Assembly: GCA_944472135.2 (NCBI GenBank)
Contig: CALYDD020000394.1
Span: forward strand, 186,001 to 250,000
Origin: Trichobilharzia regenti
Lineage: Eukaryota > Platyhelminthes > Trematoda > Strigeidida > Schistosomatidae
Length of the DNA stretch: 64,000 bases
Reading direction: 5' to 3'
Position numbers and translations under genes: made by a program. The notes under the pieces are model-generated. The model did not search any database, was not told where the DNA came from, and saw only the letters and a program-made list of their open reading frames with translations. Positions 1-13,029 of the stretch are shown one piece after another; within the stretch, counting starts at the first letter, position 1; each line of letters starts with the position of its first letter.

Positions 1-457
1 GTCGTTGAAGACGTTGTTTATTAAGTTGTGAGTTTTATCTAACTCGTTTCTTTTGATTACTACAAATGTGTCGTCGACGTAGCGTATCCAAATCTTGGGT
101 TTGATCTTTGGTAGAATTATATTTTCGAGTCTTTGCATCACTGCTTCTGCAATCAAACCTGATATTGGTGATCCCATGGGTGTTCCTTTGACTTGTTCAT
201 ATATTTGGCCGTTGAATTGGAAGTATGTTGTTAGGCATAGATTTATGCATTCCATCCAGCTTGTGTGTTGCATTTTTGATTGTTGTGGCAGTTGTTCGTC
301 GTTGCTAAGTAATTGCTCCATGGTTTCTTTTGCTAGGTTTTGTCCGATGGATGTATGTAATGCTGTCACGTCGAATGATACCATTATTTCTTGTTCATCT
401 ATTTGGATGCCTCTGATTTTCTCTAGGAATCGGATAGCAGAGTTGATGGAGTGATCG
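1..457 (-). mobile_element. Penelope-like element, reverse transcriptase palm (partial, runs off left edge)
   Basis: The minus strand is open without a stop from about 457 to the window edge (about 152 codons). It reads as a Penelope-like reverse transcriptase. Visible motifs are VSFDVTALHTSIGQN (motif A region), GTPMGSPISGLIAEAVMQ (motif B region) and IRYVDDTFVV (catalytic YVDD, motif C). The N-terminal part of the RT is missing: homology stops near 457, where the sequence turns into unrelated AT-rich DNA, so the copy is 5'-truncated. The next expected segment (RT thumb, then GIY-YIG nuclease) would lie left of position 1. The thumb segments at 10.86 and 63.0 kb continue naturally from where this one stops, so they may be the same family. 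The frame is intact here, suggesting a fairly young insertion. Family assignment is from motifs seen; no database search was possible. Confidence 0.88.
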
Positions 458-2157
458 CAAGATTCAAAGTATTATGATATATAATGGAAGACACGAGTGA
501 TTGAAGACAGTTAATTTTAGCCGGCAGGGAGCGACAATTAGTACTTATAATTGCGGGAAGAATCATGAATTGAATACGGGTATTTTTTAAAGCTGTTTGC
601 CACCCAGCATGATGCTTTCTTTTGTCTTTTTTATGGAATTGCAGATTAGTAGGTTTTAAGGATAATAAATAGTCACGAGAAGAAATAATCCGATTACAGG
701 TCATATTTGAATAAGATTTAGTGATTAAAAATCAATTAGAAATGAGAAATTACATGCAATATGATTTGTAGTGTTTGAGGTATTTGGTAGCCCAAGATGT
801 AAGCAGGCCATGAAGGTGACTGACTCTCACTGACCATGCACATGGTCGATATCAATGGTCGGCAGGCGAAATTTGGGATACCGATATCATACGCTGAAAA
901 TCCCATACCTGCACAAAAAGTATGGTGTGAAATCAAGCTGTAATCAATATATATAACTCTATAAATCTTGAGTGTGAATAGATTAAGAAAGTTCCTTCAA
1001 CTATTTCAGAACTGAAATCTAAATGTCTTCGTGATATTGTCCACAGGAAGCGAACAAGAATCTCACCAAAGTAAATTTATCGGTGGTTTTCTGTGTTACG
1101 CTGTCAAAACTATTCTAAGTGGATGTAGAAGTTAACTTCATTGAGCTACTTGTTTCTTTTTTTCACTGTCCTGACTAATTCCTTTCCTAGATGATTTTAA
1201 CTTTATACCAGATGTTTTAACAAAATACATAATAGGAACAATCATGATACTAACTCAGTGTGAGTTGCCGACGTATTTACGACAAAAAATTGAGGAAATT
1301 TGACTGAATATCATCTGATATCTAAATTCTTACTTGTAAGTAGCTATTTGAGGTCAAAGTTAATTCAGAAGAACATCTAACTATTTATTCATTTCTTCCG
1401 AAGCCACTCTCTTCTCTCCATTACATTTTCCTCCGTGGAATATTCAATGAAACACCGTTAACCGCAAAATATTTATCAAATTATTTTCATGATAAAGTAT
1501 TGATGACATGATCTAAATGCAATCGTGATTTCTGAGTGGATTCAGGAAAGGAATCAGTAATACAAAAGGTGCTCAGGAGACTGCGAAACTTAGGCAACTT
1601 AGAACGATTATGAAACTTTAATCGCTCCTTAATTGCGACTGCTTACTTAAGCTGTGGTATATTCGCTTTTGGGTAGCTGCTACATTTAAACTTCGCCCAA
1701 TTTCTCAATCTAATGCACGCAATTCCCTAGCTTCATCCAGACACGTAAAACTGGCATATACTGAGTTCTAGACTCGGTATATATATATATAAGCCAAAAC
1801 AAAACAAATATTTGAGAATATGAAAAACCACTTTGCAAAAATTGATTTGATTTTTTTCAAGTCTGACAAAAGAGTGCTATCAGATATAGAACCATTGAAA
1901 ACCAGGCAGTACTGGAGAGCTGTTTCGTCATAGTTTGTAGCTTATTAAAAGTACACACTTTGGTTGTAGTTTTGGATGTTAACAGAAACTTTATTTAGTG
2001 AGCTGCATATGCAACGGTTGAATTGAATGTAACCACGTGAATACCCATACCTTATATCAACTAGATAATTTATTATACGTTTCATAGGCGAAATTGTTTG
2101 TGAGATATGATAGATGTAATGTTAAGCACGGCGGGATTTCACAAAGATTGTAACTAT
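458..2157. other. AT-rich stretch, no gene recognised
   Basis: No coherent coding frame or known repeat was recognised. Two small landmarks are a perfect 14 bp palindrome (accatgcacatggt, 832-845) and an (AT)n run near 1,780. Open frames here are short and show no recognisable protein motif. Confidence 0.5.
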
Positions 2158-3010
2158 AATTACTATTATTATTATATCATTTAATTCCTAGAGGAACATA
2201 GGGCTCCAGCTGCGCATCTCTATTGCCTTCGGTTTTCTGCCAACGTTTTCACCCCGCTCCAAGTCTGCCCACATGCTTTCATGTCCTCTTCACATGACCT
2301 CCTCCAAGTCGCCCTTGCACTGTCGACCAACTCGCCGCTTCCCTTTCGGGTTCCACTCAAGCAATGGCTTGTCCAGTGATGTCACTTGATGGTTTCTTCA
2401 GCGTATGGCCAATCCATCTCCATTTCTTCCTGCCTATTTGTTTCACAATAGGTTCATGGTTGGTTCGTTCACTACCAGAGATCCCTATTGCTGATATTTT
2501 CTTATCGGCCATCTGATCTTAAGTATTGAGCAAAGACAGCTGTTAATGAAGGTCTGAAGTTTGTTTGAGATGCTGTTTGTGACGCACCAAATCTCTGATC
2601 CATAAAGTAGCACTGACTTCACATTGGATTTGAAAATCCGGATCTTATTTTTGATTCTGAGTGCTGTTGACCTCCACACAAACTTGAGAGTAATGAAAGC
2701 TTGTCTTGCTTTTCCGAATCTAGCTTTGATATCCTCATCAGTTCCGCCTGTAGTTGAAACGATGCTTCTCAGGTAGGTGCAGGAGGTTGTTTCTTTCAGG
2801 TTCCTCCCATTTATGCTGATTGTTGTCTGTTGTTGTTGCTGTTGTTGTTGTTGGCCAGGAATCTCCGTCACCTCTGTTTTCTCTACGTTCACCTGAAATC
2901 CTATCTTTGATGCTTCTTCTGCCAGCTTGTTGCTTTTCACTTGCAAATCTTCCAGTTCCTATGAAATCAGACACATATTATCGGTGAAGTCCAGATTCTT
3001 CAAGTTTTAT
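2158..3010 (-). mobile_element. RTE-type LINE 3' fragment (copy A)
   Basis: On the minus strand this encodes the last part of an RTE-type reverse transcriptase. From about 3,005 downwards it reads NLDFTD (the F-[AT]-D-D catalytic loop region), then LAEEASKIGFQVNVEKTEV, a Gln run, SINGRNLKETTSCTYL, GGTDEDIKARFGKARQAF, and SVLLYGSEIWCVTNSISNK. These blocks follow RTE elements such as the schistosome SR2 group. The 3' end near 2,160 is a short TTA-type microsatellite (tattattattata), the usual RTE tail. The C-terminal piece is broken by frame changes. A CAG/CAA tract near 2,830-2,855 encodes the poly-Gln; it is expanded relative to the other copies. 5'-truncated, dead copy. Confidence 0.88.
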
Positions 3011-6000
3011 TTTGTGAATTTGTCAGTAGTTACAATATTACACGCCGATGAAGAAGATTAAGCCATTCAAGGTTCTTGTTGTTGGCACCTATTTGAAAGC
3101 GGACACACAGCAGACAAAGCGAAACCAATCGAGTTGATTCGTATCAATTGATTGAATCTTCATCTTCTAAGTGTATCTGAGATGGTCAGCATTCGAACTA
3201 ACATGCCCAAACTATGAATTTCGATTTCCATATGACTATTATGACTGTCTTGTCCAGTTAGAAACTAGCCAATTAACTAAACCATCACAGCTCTGAAAAT
3301 ACATTTTATCCGTCTTTGGACATCTCTTCATTCAGACTTAGTTTATTTACTTGCCTGAAATCGAGGAAGAAGGAAATAATTCTCGTCAAGACACTCTTCA
3401 TAACAAATTCTTTGAATTGTATAAACTGACAGCTTGTTTTCCTTTGTGTTTATGTGAAATGTTCCTCTGAATGGTTATTTGTGTGATTACGTCACTTATT
3501 ACTTTTGTTGTTATCACAATTCATTCCATGTTTTCTTGTATTTTAAGAGAAGTTTTCTTAAACCAAATATTCAGTTTGCAAATAATTTGAAATTTAAACA
3601 GGTAGCAGTGAAATTTCTGCATAGTTGCACTTGGAAACTGATATTATCCAGATCAAACTACAGGGTGTGCGTGATTTCATATACAGTGATCAAGAGAAAC
3701 AAAGAGGGTGTCCTTTGTTTAGGTCACAGATCACACACATAGGCGAATTAGTCTGAAAATTTTATATTTCATAACGGCGCTCAGGGATTAGACAATAATA
3801 TTTATAGTAGCCATTCATGGGTCTTTATTCTATACGGTTCTATATCAAGTAATGCTTCTCATATTGAATTGCGACTATGTTTCTCCATGCGAATATGTAT
3901 GCCGCTCAGGGCTTCAGTAACTTATCTCTATATCTTCCTCCTTAGTTAAGTCCTCTTTAACTGGTTCGATGACCGCCGATATATTTTCATCTCATTCTCA
4001 CACCATCTCCTACTTTGCTATCTCCGACTCACACATGACTTGTCGTTTCTCAAGCGATTTTCAATCGACAGTATGCAGAAAGTTTCGACAAGAGTGTCCA
4101 ATCCACCTCTGTTATCTTGGAGATGTTTATTTGGCAATAGATATTCAATTAGCTCTCCTTAAGAGCTTTTTCGCTAATCCTTCCTTGTCATTGTGGAAAG
4201 AAGGCTGCTTCTGATGAAAATTTAAAAGGCTTTGATACTCCACTGTATGCGTCAAGCTCTTCGAACAGCTGAATCTATTCTAAGCAATTATCGGAATCAG
4301 AGGGTACATTACTCGCCCCTATATGTAATAGATTTTTCAGATGTGAACATTTCCTAGTTACCAAAATAGACGCTCATCGAATCTCTAGCTTTCACTGATA
4401 AATTGCCTAAACGCTGCAACGGTATCCCTAACAAAGCTGTCTACATGTCAGGGTTGGAGCTGATAATTACACAAAATATCTAGCTTACTCTTCCATTTGG
4501 TAAAGAGCATTAGCCTACCAGGCGATGGTAGTGAAGCTTTCTATATAGTTCCAGCTATTCTCAAGAACCAGATTCCACTTCACAAATTCTCATCAAAATT
4601 ATGACAGGGAATATTGGTTTGGTCTATGCTTATTTAGTTTCTGTTTTTTCTATCTAATATGTTCACGTGTATCTTTAAGAAACTATTCAGAATAAACATT
4701 TCTAATAAGGTTCCATGAATATATTCAAGTTCCTTCCATAATTGATCTCTTTACCCTGTTCTCAATGTATTTTACAATGTTTCTTTTTTAGTAATGGACG
4801 CATTTTTTAGGGAAATGAATGTGCAGTCCTGTGAATGTTTTTATGCTATACATGCTTCTCAAAAGTAACACATTTACCTACCTGGTTAGCCCGAGAATAA
4901 CAAATTACGAAATGTTATACTGCATCTTTCCAAAACGGAAAGAAATCCAAGGACGGAGGCTATTAAATTTCATCACTAATTCTCAATAGTTAAGATAGAT
5001 GTAACATGAATATGATGACGATAAGCATCCAACTTGTATAAGAAATCTTTTATAAATTCATTTACTAAGATTGTGAGGAAGAAGTCTACCAGAATCTCAC
5101 CTTGTTTAATCTTATTGTCAAGAATCCTTAATTTCAGAATAAGGTACACATCCATATTAATTTTGAACAGTGACTGCTTGAAAACTGTCAGGCGAACTCA
5201 TATATCGATTTACATTTCAGTGATTATCGTCTCATGTAATCCACCATCTAAACGATTTGCTAGTAGAGGCTACACAAATTGCTGGTCTCTTCTCAGAGTA
5301 CATAATGGGGGTAGTGATGGCCTGGATCTAAATCCAGCGAAACTTCCTCCAGGTATTTAGATCACTTCGATAATCTGACCTGGAAATACTGCTGCTTGAC
5401 TTGCTTTTTATATGACTACTGGTCTCATTCAATTAGTAGTATTAAGTGGCACGAACTGTTAGCTACTAATATTACACCCCTTTTGAAACTACCACATTCT
5501 CTCATTACTCTAGACTTTCTTTCCCTCCCAGTAAGCTTTTTATTCACTGGATAGAAGGGTCATTGACCTTCATGTGAATATTTGATAAAATCAATATTAA
5601 AATCATTTACTGTTATAAACAACAAACGAAAGAAAATAACTTCATGTTATCCTCCTCGGGTTTTTTTCCCTGCTTTGTTCAAGTTTACGAAGGGATAAAA
5701 TGTGCGAACTAAATTATTTGTTCGGGGTATTTGTGGGTTCGTGCTGGTTCCATGCCTAATTTATTTATTACGTCACATACTGGAAACGAACTGGTCCGTA
5801 GTAGCCTATTTGCCCATTGACTGCCTAAAATATGTGGCATGACTTATAACATATCACCTTAATAAAGCAAAAACGGTTTGTGTGACTGGGCGATTCAGAA
5901 TAGATGACAATTCGTTTAGAGTTCTGTCATTTGAACATGTGTCAGAGACAGTCGGCTGATGAGTTCAACAAATATCCTATAGTCACTGAAATCAGGCCTA

Positions 6001-8238
6001 ATGTAACTACTATTGGAGACTTACTCAATCTGTTAACACCTTGAACAGTGCATAGTTTCTGCAGTGAACATCTGGTCAGATGGATTATTTGAAATATGTG
6101 GTCACTTCTGAATCTTTTTGCTTGTAACTTAAATATTGGTATGGTATACTAAGAAAAAGTAAACACTTTTTGAACGTGCACAGTCGTTTTCAATGGACGC
6201 TTCAGGATGCTTCTTCAGGATGTGCAGTTATAAATCTATGAATTCTAGAATACAAATAATTGTAAAGAAAACGAAAATTATGCCAGAAATTGCATTCAGA
6301 TACAAGTATGTGATGCGATAATAGTCGGTAAAAAATAGTGTCAGTGAGTGTATGTGAAATTTACATTCATCCACTTGTGTTACGTGCTGTGCTACCCTAT
6401 CACAAATCACTCAGTGATCTTCTACATATCCTAGTTAACACTAGTTTTAGAGCGACGTCAGCTCTGATAATATTTTTCACCCTTGGCTTAATTACTTTCA
6501 TCAAGAGAACTTCAACCGAATTCGTTATGTCTCCATAAGGGTTTTATCAATACCTCTCTTGCTTAGAGATCTGCATTGATCTGGAATTCGAAGAGTGCCA
6601 CTTTCAAATCTCTAGTTTCATGGGCACAGGTATTCAGAATACAACATGTCTTCTGTGTGATTGTTAGCACAAGCTAAAGTAGCTATTCCTGAACCTGCTT
6701 TCCAATAGTTTCTTATCGTGTACAATATTAATATTGCCATCATAGTTCATTTAATACTGAGTTATGCCTACATTCCTTCAATAAATCTATGGGTCAAGTA
6801 CCAGCGCTGCAGATTACTCAAAGACCACAACTGACTTTCACCTTCGATTCAGTATAATAGTAAGAACTGAGCGCAAGTTGCAAAAGCGAAATTGAAATCA
6901 GAACTTGGCTTTGGCCTGAAATGTTTTGGGGGGCCTTGAATCAGTCTTCTCAGAATGATAATGACTTTGTTGGGATCGGTAGGTAATTTAGTTAACTTTA
7001 CTTCGTGCCGACTATATTTTCTACATTTTCTTTTTTTTCAACCGAGCTTATTGCATTCTGTTTGATAAATATCACTATGGTGTCAGTTGATTAGAGCTAG
7101 CGAGTGAAAAGCTTCCGTTATGAGGAATTATCTTTGCTTATCAATCGATTTGGTTGCTTCTATGGAACTATTTACATGGAGGGTTCAATTAAATGGGTTA
7201 CTAATCAGCTTTCTAAACTTCATCTAGTATGGCTGTCTAAGCAAGGGACGAACAAGATACATTCACAGCTTTGTTTTCATACAGAACCAGTAAAAATATT
7301 GGTGGTGCAACTCTTAAAGCTGCGTATACGAATACATGGTGTAAAGCTACTTTTTAGTGAATTCTTCAACACATGAAATAATCGACTGAGCACCTGAAGC
7401 CATTGACGCTTAAACATTGTATTGAACGAGACCATTCGAAAGAATTATTGAAAAACTTTATTTTAATGATATCACAGTTTCAAAATGGACATATAGTAAA
7501 AAAAACTGTCACGTTTAAAAGAGAATTTCAAGATTTTACAACAGGAATAGTGAACAGCTAATACTGGGCAAGAATGTACAAAGTTTATCTATCAAGCAAA
7601 CCATGAAATGTCACTGCAGTCACTCAGCAATTCACGGAAATGAATTATAAAGTGTAATTTTAGGCACAAATGATATCGATGATATCCACGATCTAAAAAA
7701 AACAGATTAGTTCGAAAGTACTCAAAAATGATTTAATTGACATTGTTTTCATATGATCAATACTTAAATGGGGGTTTAAATTGTGTATGCTATAGCAAAC
7801 TCACTTTCACTTTTACACCACTTGTATTAAATTAAAAAGCTATCAACTCATTTTCTGACGTTCTCAGGTTTATGCTCAACTCATCTAGGATCATACTAAT
7901 CCCGCTTCGATTAGCCGCTTTGTATGTGTTTCACATCTGCCATTCCCTTCTGTGTTTGAAGGTTTTCGTTAGTATTGTTTTTACTACCACGTTTCAACTA
8001 AAATATAATGACTCATCACAGTGGTAATTGGCGGAATACAATATGAAATGGATTCGAATTACGCAAAACAATTGTATATCAGTATTTATGTGCCATTGAA
8101 AATGATAGCTACTGTTATGTCATTCAAGGATTATTTTATCTGAAATCTTTGTCCAGGTGTTCCAGTACTGACTATTCTTGAGACCACTAAGTATCATGTA
8201 TTTACTGCAAAGTTATTTATTGCTCATAAAGCAGTAAT
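3011..8238. other. 5.2 kb without a recognised gene
   Basis: I see only short, unconvincing open frames and no motif I recognise. The sequence is uniformly AT-rich, with none of the TTA-tailed RTE or Penelope signatures seen elsewhere. Very old repeats below by-eye recognition are possible, for example around 5,280-5,390. Confidence 0.45.
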
Positions 8239-8977
8239 CTATTATTATTATTATTATTCTATCCTTTAATTCCTGGAGGAACATAAGGCTTCAGACACTC
8301 AAGTCTTCATAGCCTTCGGGTTTCTGCCAACTTTTTCACTCCGCTCAAAGTCTGCCTACATGCTTTCATCTCCTCTTCACATGAACTCCTCCGAGTCACC
8401 TTTGCACTGACGAACAAATCGCCGCGTCCCTTTCGGGTTCCACTCAAGCAATGGCTTGTCCAGTGATGTCACTTGATGGTTTCCTCAGAGTATGACCCAT
8501 TCATCTCCATTTCTTCCTGCCTATTTGTTTCACAGTCGGTTCCTGATTGGTTCGCTCCCAGAGATCCCTATTGCTGATCTTTTCTGGCCGCCTTCTGATC
8601 TTAAGTATTGAGTGAAGACAGCTGTTAATGAAGGTCTGAAGTTTGTTTGAGATGCTCTTTATGACTCGCCAAGTCTCTGATCCGTATAGTATGCGGCACT
8701 GACTTTACACTGGAGTTAAAATCCGGATCTTATTTTTGATAGTAAGTGCTGTTGACCTCCACACAGACTTGAGAGTAACGAAAGCTTGTCTTGCTTTTAC
8801 GATTCTTGCTTTGATATCCTCGTCAGTTCCGCCTGTAGTTGAGATGATGCTTCCCAGGTAGGTGAAGGAGGCTGTTTCTCTCAGGTTCTCTCCACTTATG
8901 CTGATTGTTGTCTGTTGTTGTTGCTGTTGTTCTAGCTTTGATATCCTCATCAGTTCCGCCTGCAGTTGAAACTATGC
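8239..8977 (-). mobile_element. RTE-type LINE 3' fragment (copy B), internally scrambled
   Basis: The minus strand carries the RTE C-terminal coding region (TTISISGENLRETASFTYLGS, GGTDEDIKARIVKARQAF). It ends at a (TTA)n tail near 8,240-8,258, just before the shared 3' sequence tcctggaggaacataagg. At the 5' side, after the poly-Gln segment, about 45 bp at 8,932-8,977 repeats the segment already present near 8,808-8,850 (encoding the GGTDEDIKA block). The order of element sequence is therefore broken, as expected from template switching or a later rearrangement. Nonfunctional. Confidence 0.85.
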
Positions 8978-9830
8978 TATTACTCTATTATACAGGCTGA
9001 ATTCAGTGAATTGAAATATACAGGGAAATAATTGGATATTCTCTGTGATTTTGTATTTAGTCGCTTACATTTTTTCAGTCTAGTGCTAAAGCCACTAATG
9101 ATCAGCTTCCTAATGAATACTTCATAATGAATACCAAATAATGGAGAGTATCTGACAGACTGCGTCTCCATCACTGACCACAAGTCTTCTCCATTACTTC
9201 TAAGTTTCTTTCCTTACGCTTTTAGTTTTACGCGGTTACTGACTGACAAGTATGCACTTTTCTAATACACTCACACGTTCATTCTCATAGAGTTCTGTTA
9301 ACATCCAATTAAACGAAACCCACTGTCACTCAAATGTGTAAGTTGAAGTCATCAAGGATATCCACAGAATAAATATTCACTGGAAGTTAACTATGAGAAT
9401 TGCGAGTTCGCTTTATATACTGTTGGCTCAGTCATGTCAGTAAGAACATACAGCTCAGAAAGGCAGCTAGTGTGTCACTGTCATATAGAAAGAACTTTCA
9501 GACCTCGTATACTACGGGATACAAAATATAAGGAAAAATGGATAGAGTTTCAGAGATGCGGAAGTCGACCAATGTTTTCGTTCAATTTCTCATGTAAATC
9601 ATAAAATAATATTATAAAATTCAACTATCAGACTGTTCCATAACACGACAAAATTTTGGGTAAACATTTCAGCTAACTTCAATATTTAATTAATGAACTT
9701 ACTGTATCAAGGAGTATCGAGACATGTTATTTCTGAAAACGAGAAAATTATGGTCGAATACAACACAATTCCACAGGATGTCTCAAATAAAATCCTACTA
9801 CCACTAGTACTTAGCAATGATGTTTGGAAC
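8978..9830. other. Unique AT-rich flank of the long inverted repeat
   Basis: No gene recognised. It cannot be told whether the inverted repeat also continues here, because its partner would lie beyond position 64,000. Confidence 0.4.
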
Positions 9831-10692
9831 ACTTTATTAAAATACACAGTATGCTCACACAAGTCACTATTTACCTATTCCAAATGTTTACAATCAAAAA
9901 ATTCTAACCGTATTTCACTCTTAGCTGTTTCCTTTCTGACAGGTGAGGCAATACCTTATATCGACGAAACGATATATATATATATATTTATCAACGAGAC
10001 TGCAAATATGCTTTATTTTCATCCATGGAATAGTTTGGGATTCAAATTTTGACTTGTATTTTTATTTAGGTTTTCCATCAGAAGGACTTGTAAGGGCGAA
10101 TGTTGACTGACGATGATCTGTAGACAAGTTTTTGATGTAATACTTGTTTAGATTGTGTAAATTCGATATAATCGTTCACTACGTAACTAGCCATATAATG
10201 ATGCTGGGCTTTTGAATGTCTGGTTGATCTCTAATCCAAAGTGTTTCAGCAAAATTACATGTCTTGTGTGCCTTTGGGATGTCAAATATTCTGCTAAAAG
10301 TCTTAATGTTTTAATTCAAAATTAATCAGTCCATAGTCAGTCAGATTCAGATCCACAAGGGAATGGCAATTTGAAGATTCTTATTCACCTTATTTTCATG
10401 ACGATATTTGTAGGGATGTTAGTAGGGACATTTTGGATGGTTTCAATAATTTATCGTCCTTCTTTCAGTTATCATTACTGTAATGTACATCGTGTTTGAA
10501 CTTGTCTATAATTGTATTTGCAGTTTGTCTGTTTGCTAATTCTGCACCGTAATAAAATTCAAACTCTTATTACTTCTGAGCCCATTTCATTCTGACAATA
10601 ACTAGTGAACATTTCTGTTTTTTTCTTAATTGACTAATTTATTAATGAAAGTTTAACGAATACTTTGAAAAACTGCTGAAGATTCAAAGAAA

Positions 10693-10843
10693 GTTGAATT
10701 ATATTTCAATAGTTTACACACAATGATAACTGTTTTGTTATTGGTAATATTTTGAGCAAAATTACTACTGCCCGTGTTCACACCACTTATGGAATTGTTT
10801 TATTCACACATTTATGATTTGTACTCATATATATTTAGTTCAT
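10693..10843 (+). repeat. Pseudo-LTR, left copy of the Penelope-like element (left arm)
   Basis: Matches the reverse complement of about 11,757-11,907 nearly base for base, including gttcacaccact and tttatgatttgtactcat. Together they form a ~150 bp terminal inverted repeat around a ~0.9 kb body. Confidence 0.88.
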
Positions 10844-11756
10844 CATTATTATAGGTATGCTGACTCAATAAAATTCACTATGGAAATAGAGAATGAAATT
10901 GGGGAACTGCTTATGTTAGATTACAAAATACAAGGAACGACAGATGGTAGCATAAAAACGACGATATATAGAAAAACCACACACTCTGGAAGATTCCTTG
11001 ACTATCATTGAGCTCATCCACTCGCGGTTAATCGAGGATTAATGCAAGGTCTTGCAGATAGAATACGTAGACTAACAACAACACCAGACGACCTGCGTGA
11101 AGAGATAAAGGTCCTATTCGAAATGTTACTTCACAAAACTACCGAAAAAAATTTTGAAAAGATAACATAAAAAGGGAAAAAGGAGGGTAAGATCGGAGAA
11201 TAACGAGATGGAAGAATGCAAAAAAAAACAGTCACAATACCATATAAAAATGGTACATCAGAGGCAATTCAAAGAAACCTCAAGAATATCGGCATTCGAA
11301 CAACGTTTAAACCGACGAATCTAATGAAGAATAAAATAAATTCACTGAAGGATCCCATCAAAATGATGGATAAAAACAATTTGATTTATAAAATGTCATG
11401 TGCTGACTGTCCGACTTAATATGTGGGGCAAACATCCAGATCACTTAAAATACGAGTGAACGAACATAAACGCCTAACCAAACGTCAACCAACAGGAGCA
11501 CAAGCCTTCAAGAATCTTGAAAAAATTCATCGATAGCTGCACATGCATGAGACAAAGACCACAATATCGATTGGGACAATGTGTGTATTCTGAAAACTAA
11601 CATGACCAAATGCAAAGAGAGACTTATAACAGAATCTGTATTCATTAAGGTCAAACTGGATACATTTCACAAGGGTGACTCAGTACAACTACCAACAACT
11701 TGGAATATAATTCTGAATACAAGAAAAACATGAGTGAGCAAAAAATTGATGAGCTA

Positions 11757-11907
11757 TATATATGAGTACAAATCATAAATGTGAGAATAAAACAATTCCA
11801 ACAGTGGTGTGAACACGGGCAGTAGTAATTTTGCTCGAAATATTACCAATAACAAAACAGTTATCATTGTGTGTGAACTATTGAAATATAATTATACTTT
11901 ATTTGAT
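11757..11907 (-). repeat. Pseudo-LTR, right inverted copy (left arm)
   Basis: Begins just after the end of the GIY-YIG coding region (NTRKT, then stop). It carries atgagtacaaatcataaa and agtggtgtgaacacgggc, the complement of the left copy. Confidence 0.88.
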
Positions 11908-13029
11908 CTAATCCAAAATGCTCAAACTTTTTACTGATATTATTGTTGAAGATTCATTCCTTCATTTCGTATTTGCAGATTATAAACCAGAACTATTTCA
12001 TAATTTCATTCCAGGTTGTTCATTGGATATTGCATATAGTAAGAGAGCATCATTTACCGTGTGGTGTGTATTCAGCTGACACATATGTTACTATAAACTA
12101 TTACAGTGTGCAGATGTTCTGACTATATCGCGATGTCGTTGACAAATTGAAAGTTTCTAATTTAAATAACGCAATGACGCGATGAAACGGATTCATTACG
12201 TCGTTATCTTCTTAACTGCATAAAACTTTAATGACACTTTTACTACAACTCCAGTGTATTTCAGATTATTGTAGATAAATGAAGGAGGATAATTAGGAAT
12301 TATCACAGTATATGCATGAATCCGATTCGACGAAACACAAAACACTGAGGTCTTTGTATACTGTAAATGGAACCGAATTTTTACTGTCTTATGTATCACT
12401 AGTGCTTTGTTTAAATTGATCCAATGGAATTCATGTAATAAACAGTGTGCATTTAAGTGAGTGAAAGGGGTTTTTTGAGGTTATATCAATTCACGGTAGA
12501 AGAAAACCAAAATTATTTCGGCGTGGAGCTTACCCTTTCCATTTGGAAGTTTAATGATTTCTATAATGGAAAGAATTTGTATGTAGATCGAGAACAAATT
12601 ATGTTCATCCTTTAAAGAGGGATGTTTCAGGGATATAATTTGAAATATCTCATCTCCCTGTCAACTAAATGAGTATGAAAGTGAAAAAATAATTTGGTTG
12701 GACAACAAGTATTAACTATTGTCATGAGTTTAGTCTTCCGTTTGCTGCAGACTGAATTCTGTCGGCTAGGTTTGTAATGCCGCCAGCATGCTAGCTGGTA
12801 TTCCATTGGTCTGCACTTTAAATTGTTGTAAGATGGTTGATGGTAATGGGGAACGAAGCTTCGAATCCACGTTTAGAGCTGATTCAGATATGTGCATCTG
12901 CAATCTCTCATCAGTGTTTTGATCAAAGTCCTACAGGTGATCTCTCCTAAACTCAAGCACCTCAGTGGTGACATCTTCAGTCAAACAACAGCGACATCAA
13001 GGATTCTTGAAAGTAGTCAGCCTGTATTA

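Larger units (their letters stand above)
10693..11907 (+). mobile_element. 5'-truncated Penelope-like element flanked by inverted ~150 bp repeats (left-arm copy)
   Basis: About 150 bp at 10,693-10,843 recurs in inverse orientation at about 11,757-11,907. Such inverted or direct pseudo-LTRs are typical of Penelope-like elements. Between them the plus strand encodes the end of the RT (SIKFTMEIENEIGELLMLDY, then TTIYRKTTHSGRFLDYH, from about 10,862) and a linker. A GIY-YIG endonuclease follows from 11,216 (LIYKMSCADC). The coding part starts immediately after the inverted repeat, so the RT palm is missing. A TGA after FLDYH is shared with the right-arm copy. This copy additionally has a stop where the other reads Lys-Tyr-Val-Gly (near 11,417), plus a 1-2 base deletion near 11,525. 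It is a pseudogene. Confidence 0.9.
9831..13023 (+). repeat. Left arm of a ~3.2 kb inverted repeat (partner 60,826-64,000)
   Basis: The reverse complement of the last bases of the window (64,000 downwards) matches 9,831 upwards. The match then holds across the whole arm to about 13,023. Paired positions sum to 73,831 at the outer side, 73,834-73,835 at the Penelope-like element, 73,838 near 12,399 and about 73,849 at the inner end, so only a few short indels have accumulated. One is a ~10 bp difference near 12,445. The arm contains the truncated Penelope-like element at 10.69-11.91 kb plus about 2 kb of other sequence. The inner end is sharp: after 13,023 the left arm enters a TTA-rich run and then the palindrome, while the right arm enters unrelated sequence. 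The outer end is beyond the window. Confidence 0.93.

Noticed and set aside
9693..10052. 119-codon plus-strand frame at the edge of the left arm
   Set aside because: No recognisable domain and an AT-run-encoded Ile-Tyr stretch. The frame starts outside the shared repeat and has no support beyond length.
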